Shown here in pieces: positions 7,888 to 16,196 of a stretch of DNA of 46,619 nt. This DNA is from Roseburia sp. Its GTDB lineage: Bacteria; Bacillota; Clostridia; Lachnospirales; Lachnospiraceae. The notes beneath the pieces were generated by a model. The model was not told where the DNA came from and searched no databases. It saw only the letters and a program-made list of their open reading frames with translations. The DNA lies in assembly GCA_023664265.1 (NCBI GenBank), contig JAMPFV010000016.1, forward strand, positions 1-46,619, written 5' to 3'. The stretch's first letter is position 1, and the number at the start of each line of letters is the position of its first letter. The translations under genes were made by a program, and so were the position numbers.

Positions 7888-8808
7888 ATGGCGAAAAAAG
7901 AACAGGAAGCAACCGTTTCTTCCGGCGGCGAGCATGCCGTAAATAAATTCCGTGTCAGTGATTTTATAATGATGGCGGTGATCGTACTGCTGTGCGCGAC
8001 CTGCGTACTGCCGTTCCTTCATGTGGCGGTGAAGTCCATATCAGGAAATACTGCGGTTATGGCAAAGTCCGTATATTTCTGGCCTAAGGACATTACGTTT
8101 GACGCGTTCAAGAGAGTGTTTGGGGACGACTCCATGACCTATTCCATGGTGTTCTCCGCAGGCATCACATTGATATTTACACTTTTGGGCATGATTGTCT
8201 GTACCTGTGCGGCGTATCCGCTCTCCAAGAAGCGCTTGAAGGGCAAGCAGGTGATCACCTTCCTGCTGATGGTTCCGATGTACTTCGGCGCAGGTATCAT
8301 TCCCAGCTATCTGCTGTATCAGGACTTACATATTTTGGATACATGGTGGGTATTGGTTCTGCCGTTGATCTACTCGCCGTACAACATGTTGATCATGAAG
8401 AACTTTTTCCAGAACACGATACCGGACAGCTTGGAGGAGTCCGCGTTCCTTGACGGTGCGAGCAACTTCCAGATTTTGTGGAAGATTGTGCTCCCGCTGT
8501 CCAAGCCGATTTTGGCGACGCTGTCTCTGTTCTACGCGGTAGGGCGCTGGAACTCATACTCTGACAACATGTACTATACCAGAGCATCAGAGCTGAAGAT
8601 GATTCAGTATAAGCTGTACCAGCTTGTGGCGTCCGCAAATGAGGCGCAGACCGCATCGCTGGCGGACACCGGCGGCGCGAGCCAGTCCGTGCCCGAGGTA
8701 CTGCAGGCGGCGAGCATTATGTTCGTTACCGTGCCGATTATCATTATCTACCCGTTCTTACAGAAGTATTTTGTAAAGGGCACGATGATCGGAGCGGTCA
8801 AGGGTTAG
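7888..8808 (+). CDS. ABC transporter permease, LplC/YtcP-like (oligosaccharide import)
   Basis: Second permease of the importer, CUT1 family. The 306-residue product has six predicted membrane segments, beginning FIMMAVIVLLCATCVLPFLHVAV. The EAA motif reads LEESAFLDGASNFQILWKIVLPLSKPI. The C-terminus PFLQKYFVKGTMIGAVKG is characteristic of the LplC/YtcP group. It starts 11 bases after the first permease with a GGAGG site at 7877-7881. It would pair with the upstream permease to form the transmembrane channel and receive substrate from the downstream lipoprotein. A 19-bp stem-loop separates it from that lipoprotein gene, probably so that the binding protein is made in larger amounts than the membrane parts. 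Confidence 0.93.
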   Translation: MAKKEQEATVSSGGEHAVNKFRVSDFIMMAVIVLLCATCVLPFLHVAVKSISGNTAVMAKSVYFWPKDITFDAFKRVFGDDSMTYSMVFSAGITLIFTLLGMIVCTCAAYPLSKKRLKGKQVITFLLMVPMYFGAGIIPSYLLYQDLHILDTWWVLVLPLIYSPYNMLIMKNFFQNTIPDSLEESAFLDGASNFQILWKIVLPLSKPILATLSLFYAVGRWNSYSDNMYYTRASELKMIQYKLYQLVASANEAQTASLADTGGASQSVPEVLQAASIMFVTVPIIIIYPFLQKYFVKGTMIGAVKG

Positions 8809-8815
8809 GTAGTTT

Positions 8816-8878
8816 CCCCTTGGCGCTGAAAGTGACAATGGCGCCGAAGGCGACAATGGCACTTTTAGCGTCAGGGGG
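8816..8878 (+). other. Strong intergenic stem-loop between permease and binding-protein genes
   Basis: The arms at 8816-8834 (CCCCTTGGCGCTGAAAGTG) and 8860-8878 (CACTTTTAGCGTCAGGGGG) pair over 19 consecutive positions with only three G-U pairs. The loop is 25 bases and contains a direct repeat of GACAATGGC (8834-8842 and 8852-8860). No T-run follows; the sequence runs on to the next ribosome binding site after about 45 bases. It therefore looks like an mRNA processing or stabilising hairpin rather than a terminator. Confidence 0.75.
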
Positions 8879-8922
8879 TACATATAAACTATATTAATTT
8901 TTATTTAAGGAGGAATTTCATT

Positions 8923-10695
8923 ATGAAGAAGAAAACTCTTCAGAGAGCTGCAGCGGTAATGCTGTCAGGCGCGATGGTAATGGGCGCTTTGACGGGCTGC
9001 GGCGGCAATTCAGACAGCAACACGACAGCGCCGGCGGCAGATACGACAGCGCCTGCTGATACCTCGGCAAGCACTTCCACAGACACCACGGCGCCCGCTG
9101 ACACGACAGCGCCGGCAGATACGGCGGCTGACAGTGCGGTGGCAGGCATTGACGGCTTTGTACCGTTCGAGAACCAGGTAACCTTGCAGATTCCGGTTTA
9201 TGACCGCGGCGACGCTGGAAACGGCTGCTCCGACGTAGTAAACAACTACTGGACGAATTGGGTACAGGAGAACTTCGGCGACAAGTACAATATCAAGGTT
9301 GAGTACGTTGCAATCACCCGAAGCGATGTTATGACGGACTACACGCTGCTTGCAACCGGACAGGATCTTCCGACTATCCTGATGGAGTATGACTATGACA
9401 AGCTCGCGACATGGCAGAATGAGGGCTATCTGCAGCCGTATGACATGGAGCAGTTAAAGCAGATCGCGCCGACCTACTATCAGAACATGGTGGACAACGG
9501 CATCGACATCTACACAGAGCTTGCGGACGAGGACTACCTCTGCCTGGGCATGAGGCCTTACGGTAACACCAACTATACATTTGTTACTTGGTATCGTCAG
9601 GACTGGGTTGAGGCAGCAGGCTTTGACGGCTATCCCGCAACAAACACAGAGAGACTGGAGCTGTTTGCGAAGCTGGTAGAGCTTGGAATTTCTGAACATC
9701 CGGCGGGAGGCACCAAGGTATCCGGCGCGGGCGCAGACCAGAACTACGGCTGGAGAACCTATCCGCAGGATGAGGTAACCTGGGCGACGACCGGCGACTA
9801 TCAGATTCCGGCGCTCTCCACAGAGGCTCAGAAGAAGATGCTGAAGTTCGAGAACGAGCTGTACAACAAGGGCTACAAGGATCCCGAGTATTACACGAGA
9901 GACTCTTCTGAGGGTCAGGCAGACTTTATCAACGGCAAGATCTTTGAGTGGGGAGGCTATACTTCCTCCACGATGGATGTACTCAAGTCTTTCTATGACG
10001 CAAATCCGGATGCAAAGCTCGGTGTTGCGGTATGCAGCAGCGACCTTGTAGTGGATGACGAGTGGGGCTCCAACAACTCCTTCCGTCCGACCAACGTATT
10101 TGGTACCATGACCGCGTTTGCGCATGACGCAACCGAGGACGAGGTAAAGGCAGCCATGATGTACATGGAGTGGATGTCTCAGGAGGATGTTCTCTTCACA
10201 ATGCAGTGGGGTCTTGAGGGCGTGAACTTCAACTATGACGGTGACACTCCTGTCGCTGTAGCAGACCAGACCGGTCTTGCAGAGCAGCAGGGCCACAACA
10301 ACAACGTAGACTACTGGATGATCGTTACGGCTTCCAAGACGCTGGGCAACATCGAGAAGGATATCGCAGCGATCACGCCTCAGGGACTTCCTCAGGACTT
10401 CTATGAGGACATCCTTGCAAACTACAAGGGACAGAACGACCTGTACAACAAGAACCTTGCAAACTCTGACTGTAACTTCGCGACATCCTTTGACGCGGTT
10501 ACCGAGTACGGCAACATCCTGAAGGAGGAGCTGTATCCGCAGTACAGAGATCAGTTGACAATGTGTGCACCGGAGGAATTTGACGCACTGTATGACGAGC
10601 TGAGCCAGAAGTATCTGGATGCAGGTTATCAGGAAGTTATCGACGAGAGATTGTCCGCGTACAACTCAGGCCTGAGCACAAAGCTTCCGCAGTAA
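8923..10695 (+). CDS. Extracellular solute-binding lipoprotein of the oligosaccharide ABC importer
   Basis: Family 1-type solute-binding protein (LplA/YtcQ group) anchored outside the membrane, delivering oligosaccharides to the two permeases. The N-terminus is a lipoprotein signal (MKKKTLQRAAAVMLSGAMVM, then GALTGC) with Cys26 as the lipidated residue. Residues about 30-75 are a low-complexity linker built of TTAPADT-type repeats, which lifts the mature domain off the membrane. The 590-residue length is normal for this group (about 500-560) plus linker. A strong AAGGAGG site precedes the ATG. The context with GH105, CE12 and GH112 enzymes suggests rhamnogalacturonan-derived substrates. A terminator-like hairpin follows. 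Confidence 0.93.
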   Translation: MKKKTLQRAAAVMLSGAMVMGALTGCGGNSDSNTTAPAADTTAPADTSASTSTDTTAPADTTAPADTAADSAVAGIDGFVPFENQVTLQIPVYDRGDAGNGCSDVVNNYWTNWVQENFGDKYNIKVEYVAITRSDVMTDYTLLATGQDLPTILMEYDYDKLATWQNEGYLQPYDMEQLKQIAPTYYQNMVDNGIDIYTELADEDYLCLGMRPYGNTNYTFVTWYRQDWVEAAGFDGYPATNTERLELFAKLVELGISEHPAGGTKVSGAGADQNYGWRTYPQDEVTWATTGDYQIPALSTEAQKKMLKFENELYNKGYKDPEYYTRDSSEGQADFINGKIFEWGGYTSSTMDVLKSFYDANPDAKLGVAVCSSDLVVDDEWGSNNSFRPTNVFGTMTAFAHDATEDEVKAAMMYMEWMSQEDVLFTMQWGLEGVNFNYDGDTPVAVADQTGLAEQQGHNNNVDYWMIVTASKTLGNIEKDIAAITPQGLPQDFYEDILANYKGQNDLYNKNLANSDCNFATSFDAVTEYGNILKEELYPQYRDQLTMCAPEEFDALYDELSQKYLDAGYQEVIDERLSAYNSGLSTKLPQ

Positions 10696-10729
10696 AAATC
10701 TAAAAACAACGATGGTTTTTTAAAAAAAG

Positions 10730-10761
10730 TTATAGCCCCCGACAGCGGTTGGGGGCTATAA
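10730..10761 (+). terminator. Hairpin after the binding-protein gene, probable terminator
   Basis: TTATAGCCCCC at 10730-10740 pairs perfectly with GGGGGCTATAA at 10751-10761 around a 10-base loop. It lies 35 bases after the stop codon. The downstream sequence is AT-rich but has no long T-run, so termination may be partial and allow read-through to the GH105 gene. Confidence 0.6.
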
Positions 10762-10950
10762 TAGATTAAGGCGTGGGCTTGGGAGATCCGCTGCGTGTCT
10801 TCCCATGGGGTTTGGGGTTTTGGCCCTGTGGACTTTATGGGAGGGTGCGCAGAAGCAGGTACAATTCGTGCGCGTGGGCATACTGTTCATGCAGGTTACG
10901 GAAAGATATGGTTATTATATGATATTATAAAATAGAAGGAGGATTTATTT

Positions 10951-12003
10951 ATGCTGAAGCTGGAGTATGACAAGAAGGAAATCGAGGACGTGATCGACAG
11001 GATTGTCAGAAGGACAATGAAGATGGATCTGACATGGGACTGGCCCTGCGGCGTAGCCTATTTCGGGATTGCCGACGCCTATGAGAAGACCGGAAACGAG
11101 GAGTATCTCAAGCTCCTGAAAGACAGAGTGGATGAGCTGATCGATCTGGGGCTTCCGACGGTATGGACGGTCAATGCCTGCGCGATGGGACACTGCCTGA
11201 TCACGCTCTACAAGGCGACCGGAGAGCAGAAGTATTGGGATATCGTGATGAGCAAGATTAAGTATATTCGGGAGGATGCGCTGCGCTTTGGCGACAATGT
11301 GCTGCAGCACACCGTTTCCGCGGACAATGATTTCCCCGAGCAGTGCTGGGCGGATACGCTCTTTATGGCGGCCTTCTTTCTGCTGCGCGTCGGCGTGGAG
11401 CTTGCGGACGAGGACATTATCGAGGATGCGCTGAATCAGTATTACTGGCACATCAAGTATCTCCAAGACCCTGCGACGGGCTTGTACTATCACGGCTATA
11501 ACAACATTAACAAGGACCATATGTCCGGCTTTTACTGGGGACGCGCCAACGCGTGGGCGGCGTTCACAATGTCACAGGTAGGGGATATCCTTCCCAAGTG
11601 CTACCTGTACCCCAAGTATATGGATGTGGCAGGCTCGCTGAATGAGCAGTTGTCCGCAATCAAGCTGCTGCAGACGCAGGACGGCCTGTGGAGGACAATC
11701 CTGAACGACGAGAGCTCCTACGAGGAGATTTCCGCGTCGGCAGGCATCGCGGCGGCGATGGTTTCCAGAGCGAACCCGTTACATTCAAAGTATATCAACA
11801 AATCCATTCAGGGATTGCTCAAGAATGTCAGCGCGGACGGCAGGGTGATGAATGTCTCCGGCGGGACGGCGGTAATGAATGACGCGGACGGCTATCGCAA
11901 GATTTCGCGCGATTGGATACAGGGCTGGGGACAGGGCCTTGCACTTGCATTCTTTGACAAAATCCTGGTGTCGGATGAATTGCAGAAAGATGGTGCGTTA
12001 TAA
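10951..12003 (+). CDS. Unsaturated rhamnogalacturonyl hydrolase, glycoside hydrolase family 105 (YteR-like)
   Basis: GH105 enzymes hydrate the 4,5-unsaturated galacturonyl residue left by rhamnogalacturonan lyases, releasing it from rhamnose. The 350-residue (alpha/alpha)6-barrel protein has the family signatures NDFPEQCWADTLFM, with Asp135 as likely catalytic residue, GRANAWAAFTM near residue 197, and DWIQGWGQGLALAF near the end. No signal peptide is seen, so it acts in the cytoplasm on imported oligosaccharides. AAGGAGG lies just upstream of the ATG. Its stop codon directly abuts the GTG start of the next gene, so the two are co-translated. YteR/YesR-type GH105 and GH88 are related, but the motifs fit GH105 better. 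Confidence 0.92.
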   Translation: MLKLEYDKKEIEDVIDRIVRRTMKMDLTWDWPCGVAYFGIADAYEKTGNEEYLKLLKDRVDELIDLGLPTVWTVNACAMGHCLITLYKATGEQKYWDIVMSKIKYIREDALRFGDNVLQHTVSADNDFPEQCWADTLFMAAFFLLRVGVELADEDIIEDALNQYYWHIKYLQDPATGLYYHGYNNINKDHMSGFYWGRANAWAAFTMSQVGDILPKCYLYPKYMDVAGSLNEQLSAIKLLQTQDGLWRTILNDESSYEEISASAGIAAAMVSRANPLHSKYINKSIQGLLKNVSADGRVMNVSGGTAVMNDADGYRKISRDWIQGWGQGLALAFFDKILVSDELQKDGAL

Positions 12004-13737
12004 GTGTATAAGAAAGACTTTGACTTTTGCAGAGACAAAGCCGTGCTCTATGACAGGCAGCGCGGCCACGGCTTTGTGACGGAGAGGAATCGGCGGGAAG
12101 AGGAGCTGCTACAGCTTGCGGAGCTGAACACGGGCTTTGACGTCCCGTATTGGTACCGCGACGAGACGGTGACCGAGATCTTGACGGATGAACACGGCTG
12201 CTATGTGGATTCGCAGGCGGCTGTCCGGCGGATTGCGGCGGACGGGGGACGGCTGATCCCGCTGTGCTTTAAGGCAGATGTGGAGCGGCAGGGCAATTAT
12301 GAGGTGCGGCTGACGCTGTATGGCAGGGGTGAGATACTTGTCTTTGCGGGCGCAAGGCGTCTGGTCTATAAGGGCTGTATGACGGAGGAGGGCGCTGTTG
12401 AATGCAGCTTCCTATTGAATGTGTGCGATATTATACCGCGCGGCAAGACCTGTATGTTCGAGAAGCGCAGCATTGACATTGCGGTGCTGGGGGAGGCGGT
12501 GCGGCTCTCCACCGTGCACATTGAGCAGGTGAATTGCCCGACGCTCTACATAGCGGGAGATTCCACGGTGACAGACCAGTCCGCGGAATACCCTTATGCC
12601 CCGGGGACGAGCTATTCCGGATGGGGCCAGATGCTGGGCTGGTATCTCAATAAGGGAATCGCGGTATCGAATCATGCGCATTCGGGACTTACCGTTGAGA
12701 GCTTCCGCTCGGAGGGGCATTATGCCATTGTTCAGGCGAACTTCAAGCAGGGGGATTACCTGTTTATGCAGTTCGGGCACAATGACCAGAAGCTGATGCA
12801 CCTCAAGGCAAAGGGCGGCTACAGGGACGGCCTTGCGGCCTATATTGAGGAGACACGGCAGCGCGGAGGGTATCCTGTCATTGTCACGCCGCTGGCGCGC
12901 AATACGTGGAAGGCGGACGACGGCACGTACAATGATCTGTTGGCGGAGTATGCTGACGTCTGCATCGCGCTGGGGGAGGAGCTTCAGGTTCCCGTGGTCG
13001 ATCTGCATGGGCGGAGCATGGCCTTTGTGATCGGAAAGGGACTGGAGGCGGCCAAGCCGTTCTTCTTCCCCAAGGATTACACGCATACGAATGATTACGG
13101 CGCGTATAAGATGGCCGGCTTTGTCGTGGCGGATTATCTGGAAAAGACAAAGGGAGTGCGCAGCGATGCGTACCGCCGACTGGCGGGCCTGATGCGCGCG
13201 GACGCGGATGTCTGGGAGGCGCGCGGAGCGATTGCGCTGCCTGAGATTCCCGAGCAGTACAGGCATGTGCAGAATCCGGAGGGCGACACCGCGCTCTTTG
13301 CGGATTTGGAGAGACCGGACGAGACGCTGACGCGTGTGGAGGCGCTGGACATGGTGATCAAGACGGCGCGATTCTTTCCGACAAATGTGTTTAACGATAT
13401 TTATGAGGATATTGTCGGGCATGAATGGTACGCGGGGACGGTGGAGTGCGCATACCAGAACGGCATTATTCCCGCCGGCATGACGCCGCAGGGGCGGTTT
13501 GAGCCGGAGAAGCAGGTGCGCATGGAGGAATTTCTCGCGCTTGTCATGGGCGGCTATCGGAGCAGGAGAAAACTGCCCGAGGAGGCGCCGTGCGCGCTCG
13601 ACGCGGCGTGTACGGCGTACTGCGTTCCTTATGTGCGCGCCGCGTATGCGCTCGGTGTGGTGCGTGCGGACGAGGATTTGCAGGCGGCGCTGACAAGAGC
13701 GCGCGCGGCAGAAATCTGCAGGGCATTGAATATATGA
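12004..13737 (+). CDS. GDSL/SGNH rhamnogalacturonan acetylesterase-like protein (CE12) with C-terminal SLH-like repeats
   Basis: SGNH hydrolase resembling the CE12 rhamnogalacturonan acetylesterases RhgT/YxiM, which remove acetyl groups from galacturonate. An N-terminal jelly-roll-like part (about 1-170) precedes the catalytic domain. Block I is YIAGDSTVTDQ with Ser187 as nucleophile, block III is QFGHNDQK, and the Asp/His block is KDYTHTNDYGAYK. After about residue 437 come repeats resembling S-layer homology motifs: LTRVEALDMV, then GHEWYAGTVECAYQNGIIPAGM with GRFEPEKQVRMEEFLALV, then a weaker PYVRAAYALGVV copy. No signal peptide is present, so a wall-anchoring module sits on an apparently cytoplasmic protein. 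The GTG start follows the previous stop codon with no gap; its ribosome binding site is weak. Confidence 0.85.
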   Translation: MYKKDFDFCRDKAVLYDRQRGHGFVTERNRREEELLQLAELNTGFDVPYWYRDETVTEILTDEHGCYVDSQAAVRRIAADGGRLIPLCFKADVERQGNYEVRLTLYGRGEILVFAGARRLVYKGCMTEEGAVECSFLLNVCDIIPRGKTCMFEKRSIDIAVLGEAVRLSTVHIEQVNCPTLYIAGDSTVTDQSAEYPYAPGTSYSGWGQMLGWYLNKGIAVSNHAHSGLTVESFRSEGHYAIVQANFKQGDYLFMQFGHNDQKLMHLKAKGGYRDGLAAYIEETRQRGGYPVIVTPLARNTWKADDGTYNDLLAEYADVCIALGEELQVPVVDLHGRSMAFVIGKGLEAAKPFFFPKDYTHTNDYGAYKMAGFVVADYLEKTKGVRSDAYRRLAGLMRADADVWEARGAIALPEIPEQYRHVQNPEGDTALFADLERPDETLTRVEALDMVIKTARFFPTNVFNDIYEDIVGHEWYAGTVECAYQNGIIPAGMTPQGRFEPEKQVRMEEFLALVMGGYRSRRKLPEEAPCALDAACTAYCVPYVRAAYALGVVRADEDLQAALTRARAAEICRALNI

Positions 13738-13773
13738 GACTATCGGCACAATTATAGAATAAGAGGTGGAAAG

Positions 13774-15927
13774 ATGGGAAAAGGAAGCTTTACCCTGCCA
13801 GGCGAGGCGGGATTTGAGAAACTGACATTGGAGCTTGCGGACAAGTGGGGCGCCGATGTGATACGGGACAGTGACGGTACGGTGCTCTCCGACGAGATTA
13901 CCAAGGCGGGCTACGGGATTTACTCGACAATCTGCATTATCCGCGACCACAATGAGTGGGCAAAACAGAATCCGGATAAGCTTCAGCAGACATTCCTGAT
14001 GACGCAGCCAAGAACCGCGGTGGGTGAGACGCTCACGGTTGCGCTGATGGAGGATTTTTTTGAGGAGCAGTTCCGCGTGAATGACAGCGCGGATTCGATG
14101 AAATACTGGCAGGTCTATGACAGGACGACGGACACGCTGGTCGATGCGGCGAGGTGGCGCTATGACAGGGATGCGCAGACGGTGACGCTGGAGGGGATCA
14201 CGCCGTGGCACAGGTACACGGTGAGCTTTCTGGCTTACCGTATCTGGGAAGAGATTTCCATGTACAATCATACGACCAACAACTGGGACAAGGAACATCT
14301 GATGCAGATTGATCCGGTTTATCCCGAGACGCAGGCCTATATGAAGGACTGGATGACCAAGTGGTGTGAGACACATCCCGACACGACGGTAGTGCGGTTT
14401 ACTTCTATGTTTTATAACTTCGTATGGATTTGGGGAAGCAGTGAGCGCAACCGCCAGCTCTATTCCGACTGGGCCTCCTACGACTTTACGGTCAGCCCGA
14501 GAATGCTCGACAATTTTGCCGAGAAGAACGGCTACAGCCTGACGGCGGAGGACTTCGTGAATCAGGGGAAGCTCCATGTGACCCATGTGCCCGGCAACAA
14601 GAAGAAAGCCGACTGGATTGACTTTGTGAATCGGTTTGTGGTGGATTTCGGCAGGGAGCTGATTGACATCGTACATCAATACGGGAAGAAAGCCTATGTG
14701 TTCTATGATGACAGCTGGGTGGGCGTGGAGCCGTACAAGCCGACCTTTAAGGAATTTGGCTTTGACGGCCTGATCAAGTGTGTGTTCTCCGGCTATGAGG
14801 CGAGGCTCTGCTCGGGCGTTGACGTGGAGACCCATGAGCTGCGGCTCCATCCGTATCTGTTTCCGGTAGGGCTTGGCGGTGCACCGACCTTTATGGAGGG
14901 CGGTAATCCGACGCTGGATGCGAAGAAATACTGGAACAGCGTGCGGCGTGCGCTGCTGCGCTGCCCGATTGACCGTATCGGTCTGGGTGGGTATCTGCAT
15001 CTGGTACAGGATTTTCCGGATTTCGTGGACTATATCGCGAAGATTTCCGACGAGTTCAGGGAGCTCAAGGAGCTCCACAAAGCGGGGAAGCCCTACAACT
15101 GCAGGACGAGGGTGGCGGTGCTCCATTTCTGGGGCAGTATGCGCTCCTGGTCGCTGTCGGGACATTTCCACGAGACCTATATGCATGATTTGATTCACAT
15201 CAATGAGGCGCTCAGCGGGCTTCCGCTGGAGGTCCGATTTATCAATTTTGAGGATGTGAAGAGCGGTGCGCTCAAGGATGTAGATGTTGTGATCAACGCG
15301 GGCGCGGCGGGAAGTGCGTGGAGCGGTGCGGACGCGTGGAAGGATGCAGATGTAGTCACAGCGCTCACACAATGGGTATATGAGGGCGGCACGTTTATCG
15401 GCGTCGGGGAGCCCTCCGCCGTAGCGGGCTATGACAGTTATTTCAGAATGGCGCATGTACTCGGCGTTGACGAGGATATCATTGACAGGGTGTGCCACGG
15501 GAAATGGTCGTTTGAGGTGGACGAGACGGTGGCGGAGGCTGTGATGCCGGCCGGCGCGGATATTCCTGCAAGGACCGCCTGTCATCTGACGGACGGCGGG
15601 GCGACGGTGCTTGCGGCCAAGGAGAACAATCCGCTGCTGACCGTGAACGCGTTCGGGAAGGGACACGGTATTTATCTGTCCTCCTTCGAGGTGACCAATG
15701 CGAACACCAAGCTGTTGCTGAATCTGATTCTGCAGGCCGGCGGGGAGGCCATTGGCGGCAATTACCTGACTGACAACGCGGATATGGAGTGCGCGTTCTA
15801 TCCGGAAAGCAGGACGCTGATTGTCATCAACAACGCTGATACCTCGCAGGAGTGCAGCATTCGCACGGAGTTTGGCGTGGAGAAGGTCCGTTTGGAGGCG
15901 TTCGATACGGTAATCAAAAAGATTTAA
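13774..15927 (+). CDS. Glycoside hydrolase family 112 phosphorylase, probably D-galactosyl-beta-1,4-L-rhamnose phosphorylase
   Basis: GH112 enzymes reversibly phosphorolyse beta-galactosides, giving galactose 1-phosphate; known members act on galacto-N-biose/lacto-N-biose or on galactosyl-rhamnose. The 717-residue length and blocks such as MTQPRTAVGETLTVALMED, YNHTTNNWDKE, FTSMFYNFVWIWG, VFYDDSWVGVEPY, GGAPTFMEGGNPT and FWGSMRSWSLSGHFHETYMHD match the family. Asp313 in the YDDSW motif is the candidate general acid. Protein fold order is barrel, then Rossmann-like trimerisation domain, then C-terminal beta domain. The location behind GH105 and CE12 enzymes and near rhaM favours galactosyl-rhamnose from rhamnogalacturonan-I side-chain stubs. 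That specificity is inference from context. No signal peptide, so cytoplasmic. Confidence 0.88.
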   Translation: MGKGSFTLPGEAGFEKLTLELADKWGADVIRDSDGTVLSDEITKAGYGIYSTICIIRDHNEWAKQNPDKLQQTFLMTQPRTAVGETLTVALMEDFFEEQFRVNDSADSMKYWQVYDRTTDTLVDAARWRYDRDAQTVTLEGITPWHRYTVSFLAYRIWEEISMYNHTTNNWDKEHLMQIDPVYPETQAYMKDWMTKWCETHPDTTVVRFTSMFYNFVWIWGSSERNRQLYSDWASYDFTVSPRMLDNFAEKNGYSLTAEDFVNQGKLHVTHVPGNKKKADWIDFVNRFVVDFGRELIDIVHQYGKKAYVFYDDSWVGVEPYKPTFKEFGFDGLIKCVFSGYEARLCSGVDVETHELRLHPYLFPVGLGGAPTFMEGGNPTLDAKKYWNSVRRALLRCPIDRIGLGGYLHLVQDFPDFVDYIAKISDEFRELKELHKAGKPYNCRTRVAVLHFWGSMRSWSLSGHFHETYMHDLIHINEALSGLPLEVRFINFEDVKSGALKDVDVVINAGAAGSAWSGADAWKDADVVTALTQWVYEGGTFIGVGEPSAVAGYDSYFRMAHVLGVDEDIIDRVCHGKWSFEVDETVAEAVMPAGADIPARTACHLTDGGATVLAAKENNPLLTVNAFGKGHGIYLSSFEVTNANTKLLLNLILQAGGEAIGGNYLTDNADMECAFYPESRTLIVINNADTSQECSIRTEFGVEKVRLEAFDTVIKKI

Positions 15928-15932
15928 GTCGG

Positions 15933-15969
15933 AGCCGGCGGTCTGTAAGAAAGATGCAGACCGCCGGCT
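15933..15969 (+). terminator. Terminator-like hairpin after the GH112 gene
   Basis: AGCCGGCGGTCTG at 15933-15945 pairs perfectly with CAGACCGCCGGCT at 15957-15969, a 13-bp GC-rich stem with an 11-base loop. It lies six bases after the stop codon. A TTTTT run follows 13 bases later. It most likely ends the rhamnogalacturonan operon. Confidence 0.75.
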
Positions 15970-15996
15970 GAACTGTTACGGCTTTTTATAATTTTC

Positions 15997-16099
15997 GGGC
16001 TTGGCGGATTGATTTCCGCGAGCAATGAGCCAAGCGCCATGCTTGCATGAGCATTTGGCGAATGCCGCGAGGGTCATATACCCCCTGCGAAGCAGTGGG
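15997..16099. repeat. Cluster of small palindromes resembling a dispersed repeat (REP/MITE-like)
   Basis: Three imperfect hairpins lie in tandem. GCTTGGC (15999-16005) pairs with GCCAAGC (16029-16035). CGCCATGCT (16035-16043) pairs with AGCATTTGGCG (16050-16060) with a two-base bulge. CCCCCTGC (16081-16088) pairs with GCAGTGGGG (16091-16099) with one bulge. No open reading frame runs through it. The look is of a non-coding repeat element, but whether it recurs in the genome cannot be seen here. Confidence 0.45.
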
Positions 16100-16103
16100 G
16101 TTG

Positions 16104-16132
16104 TTGACTTTCAATTGGCGGTGTGCTAAAAT
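16104..16132 (+). promoter_or_regulatory. Promoter of the hybrid histidine kinase gene
   Basis: TTGACT at 16104-16109 and TAAAAT at 16127-16132 are separated by exactly 17 bases. The -10 context GTGCTAAAAT recurs in the promoter of the HD-GYP gene at 18889-18917, suggesting joint expression. Confidence 0.75.
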
Positions 16133-16196
16133 GATGAATGGCACGGAGAGCAGTACTTCGCCGTGCTAGAGTCAGTTTGTTGTAAGAGGGATCCAC

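Noticed and set aside
8816..8878. Stem-loop considered as a Rho-independent terminator
   Set aside because: No T-run follows and the next gene of the same importer lies directly downstream; a processing or stabilising hairpin fits better.
12412..15666. Very long open frame (about 1080 codons) on the minus strand across the CE12 and GH112 genes
   Set aside because: It is antisense to two genes with clear family motifs, is rich in Arg/His/Leu/Pro as expected of a GC-rich shadow frame, and has no domain I recognise.
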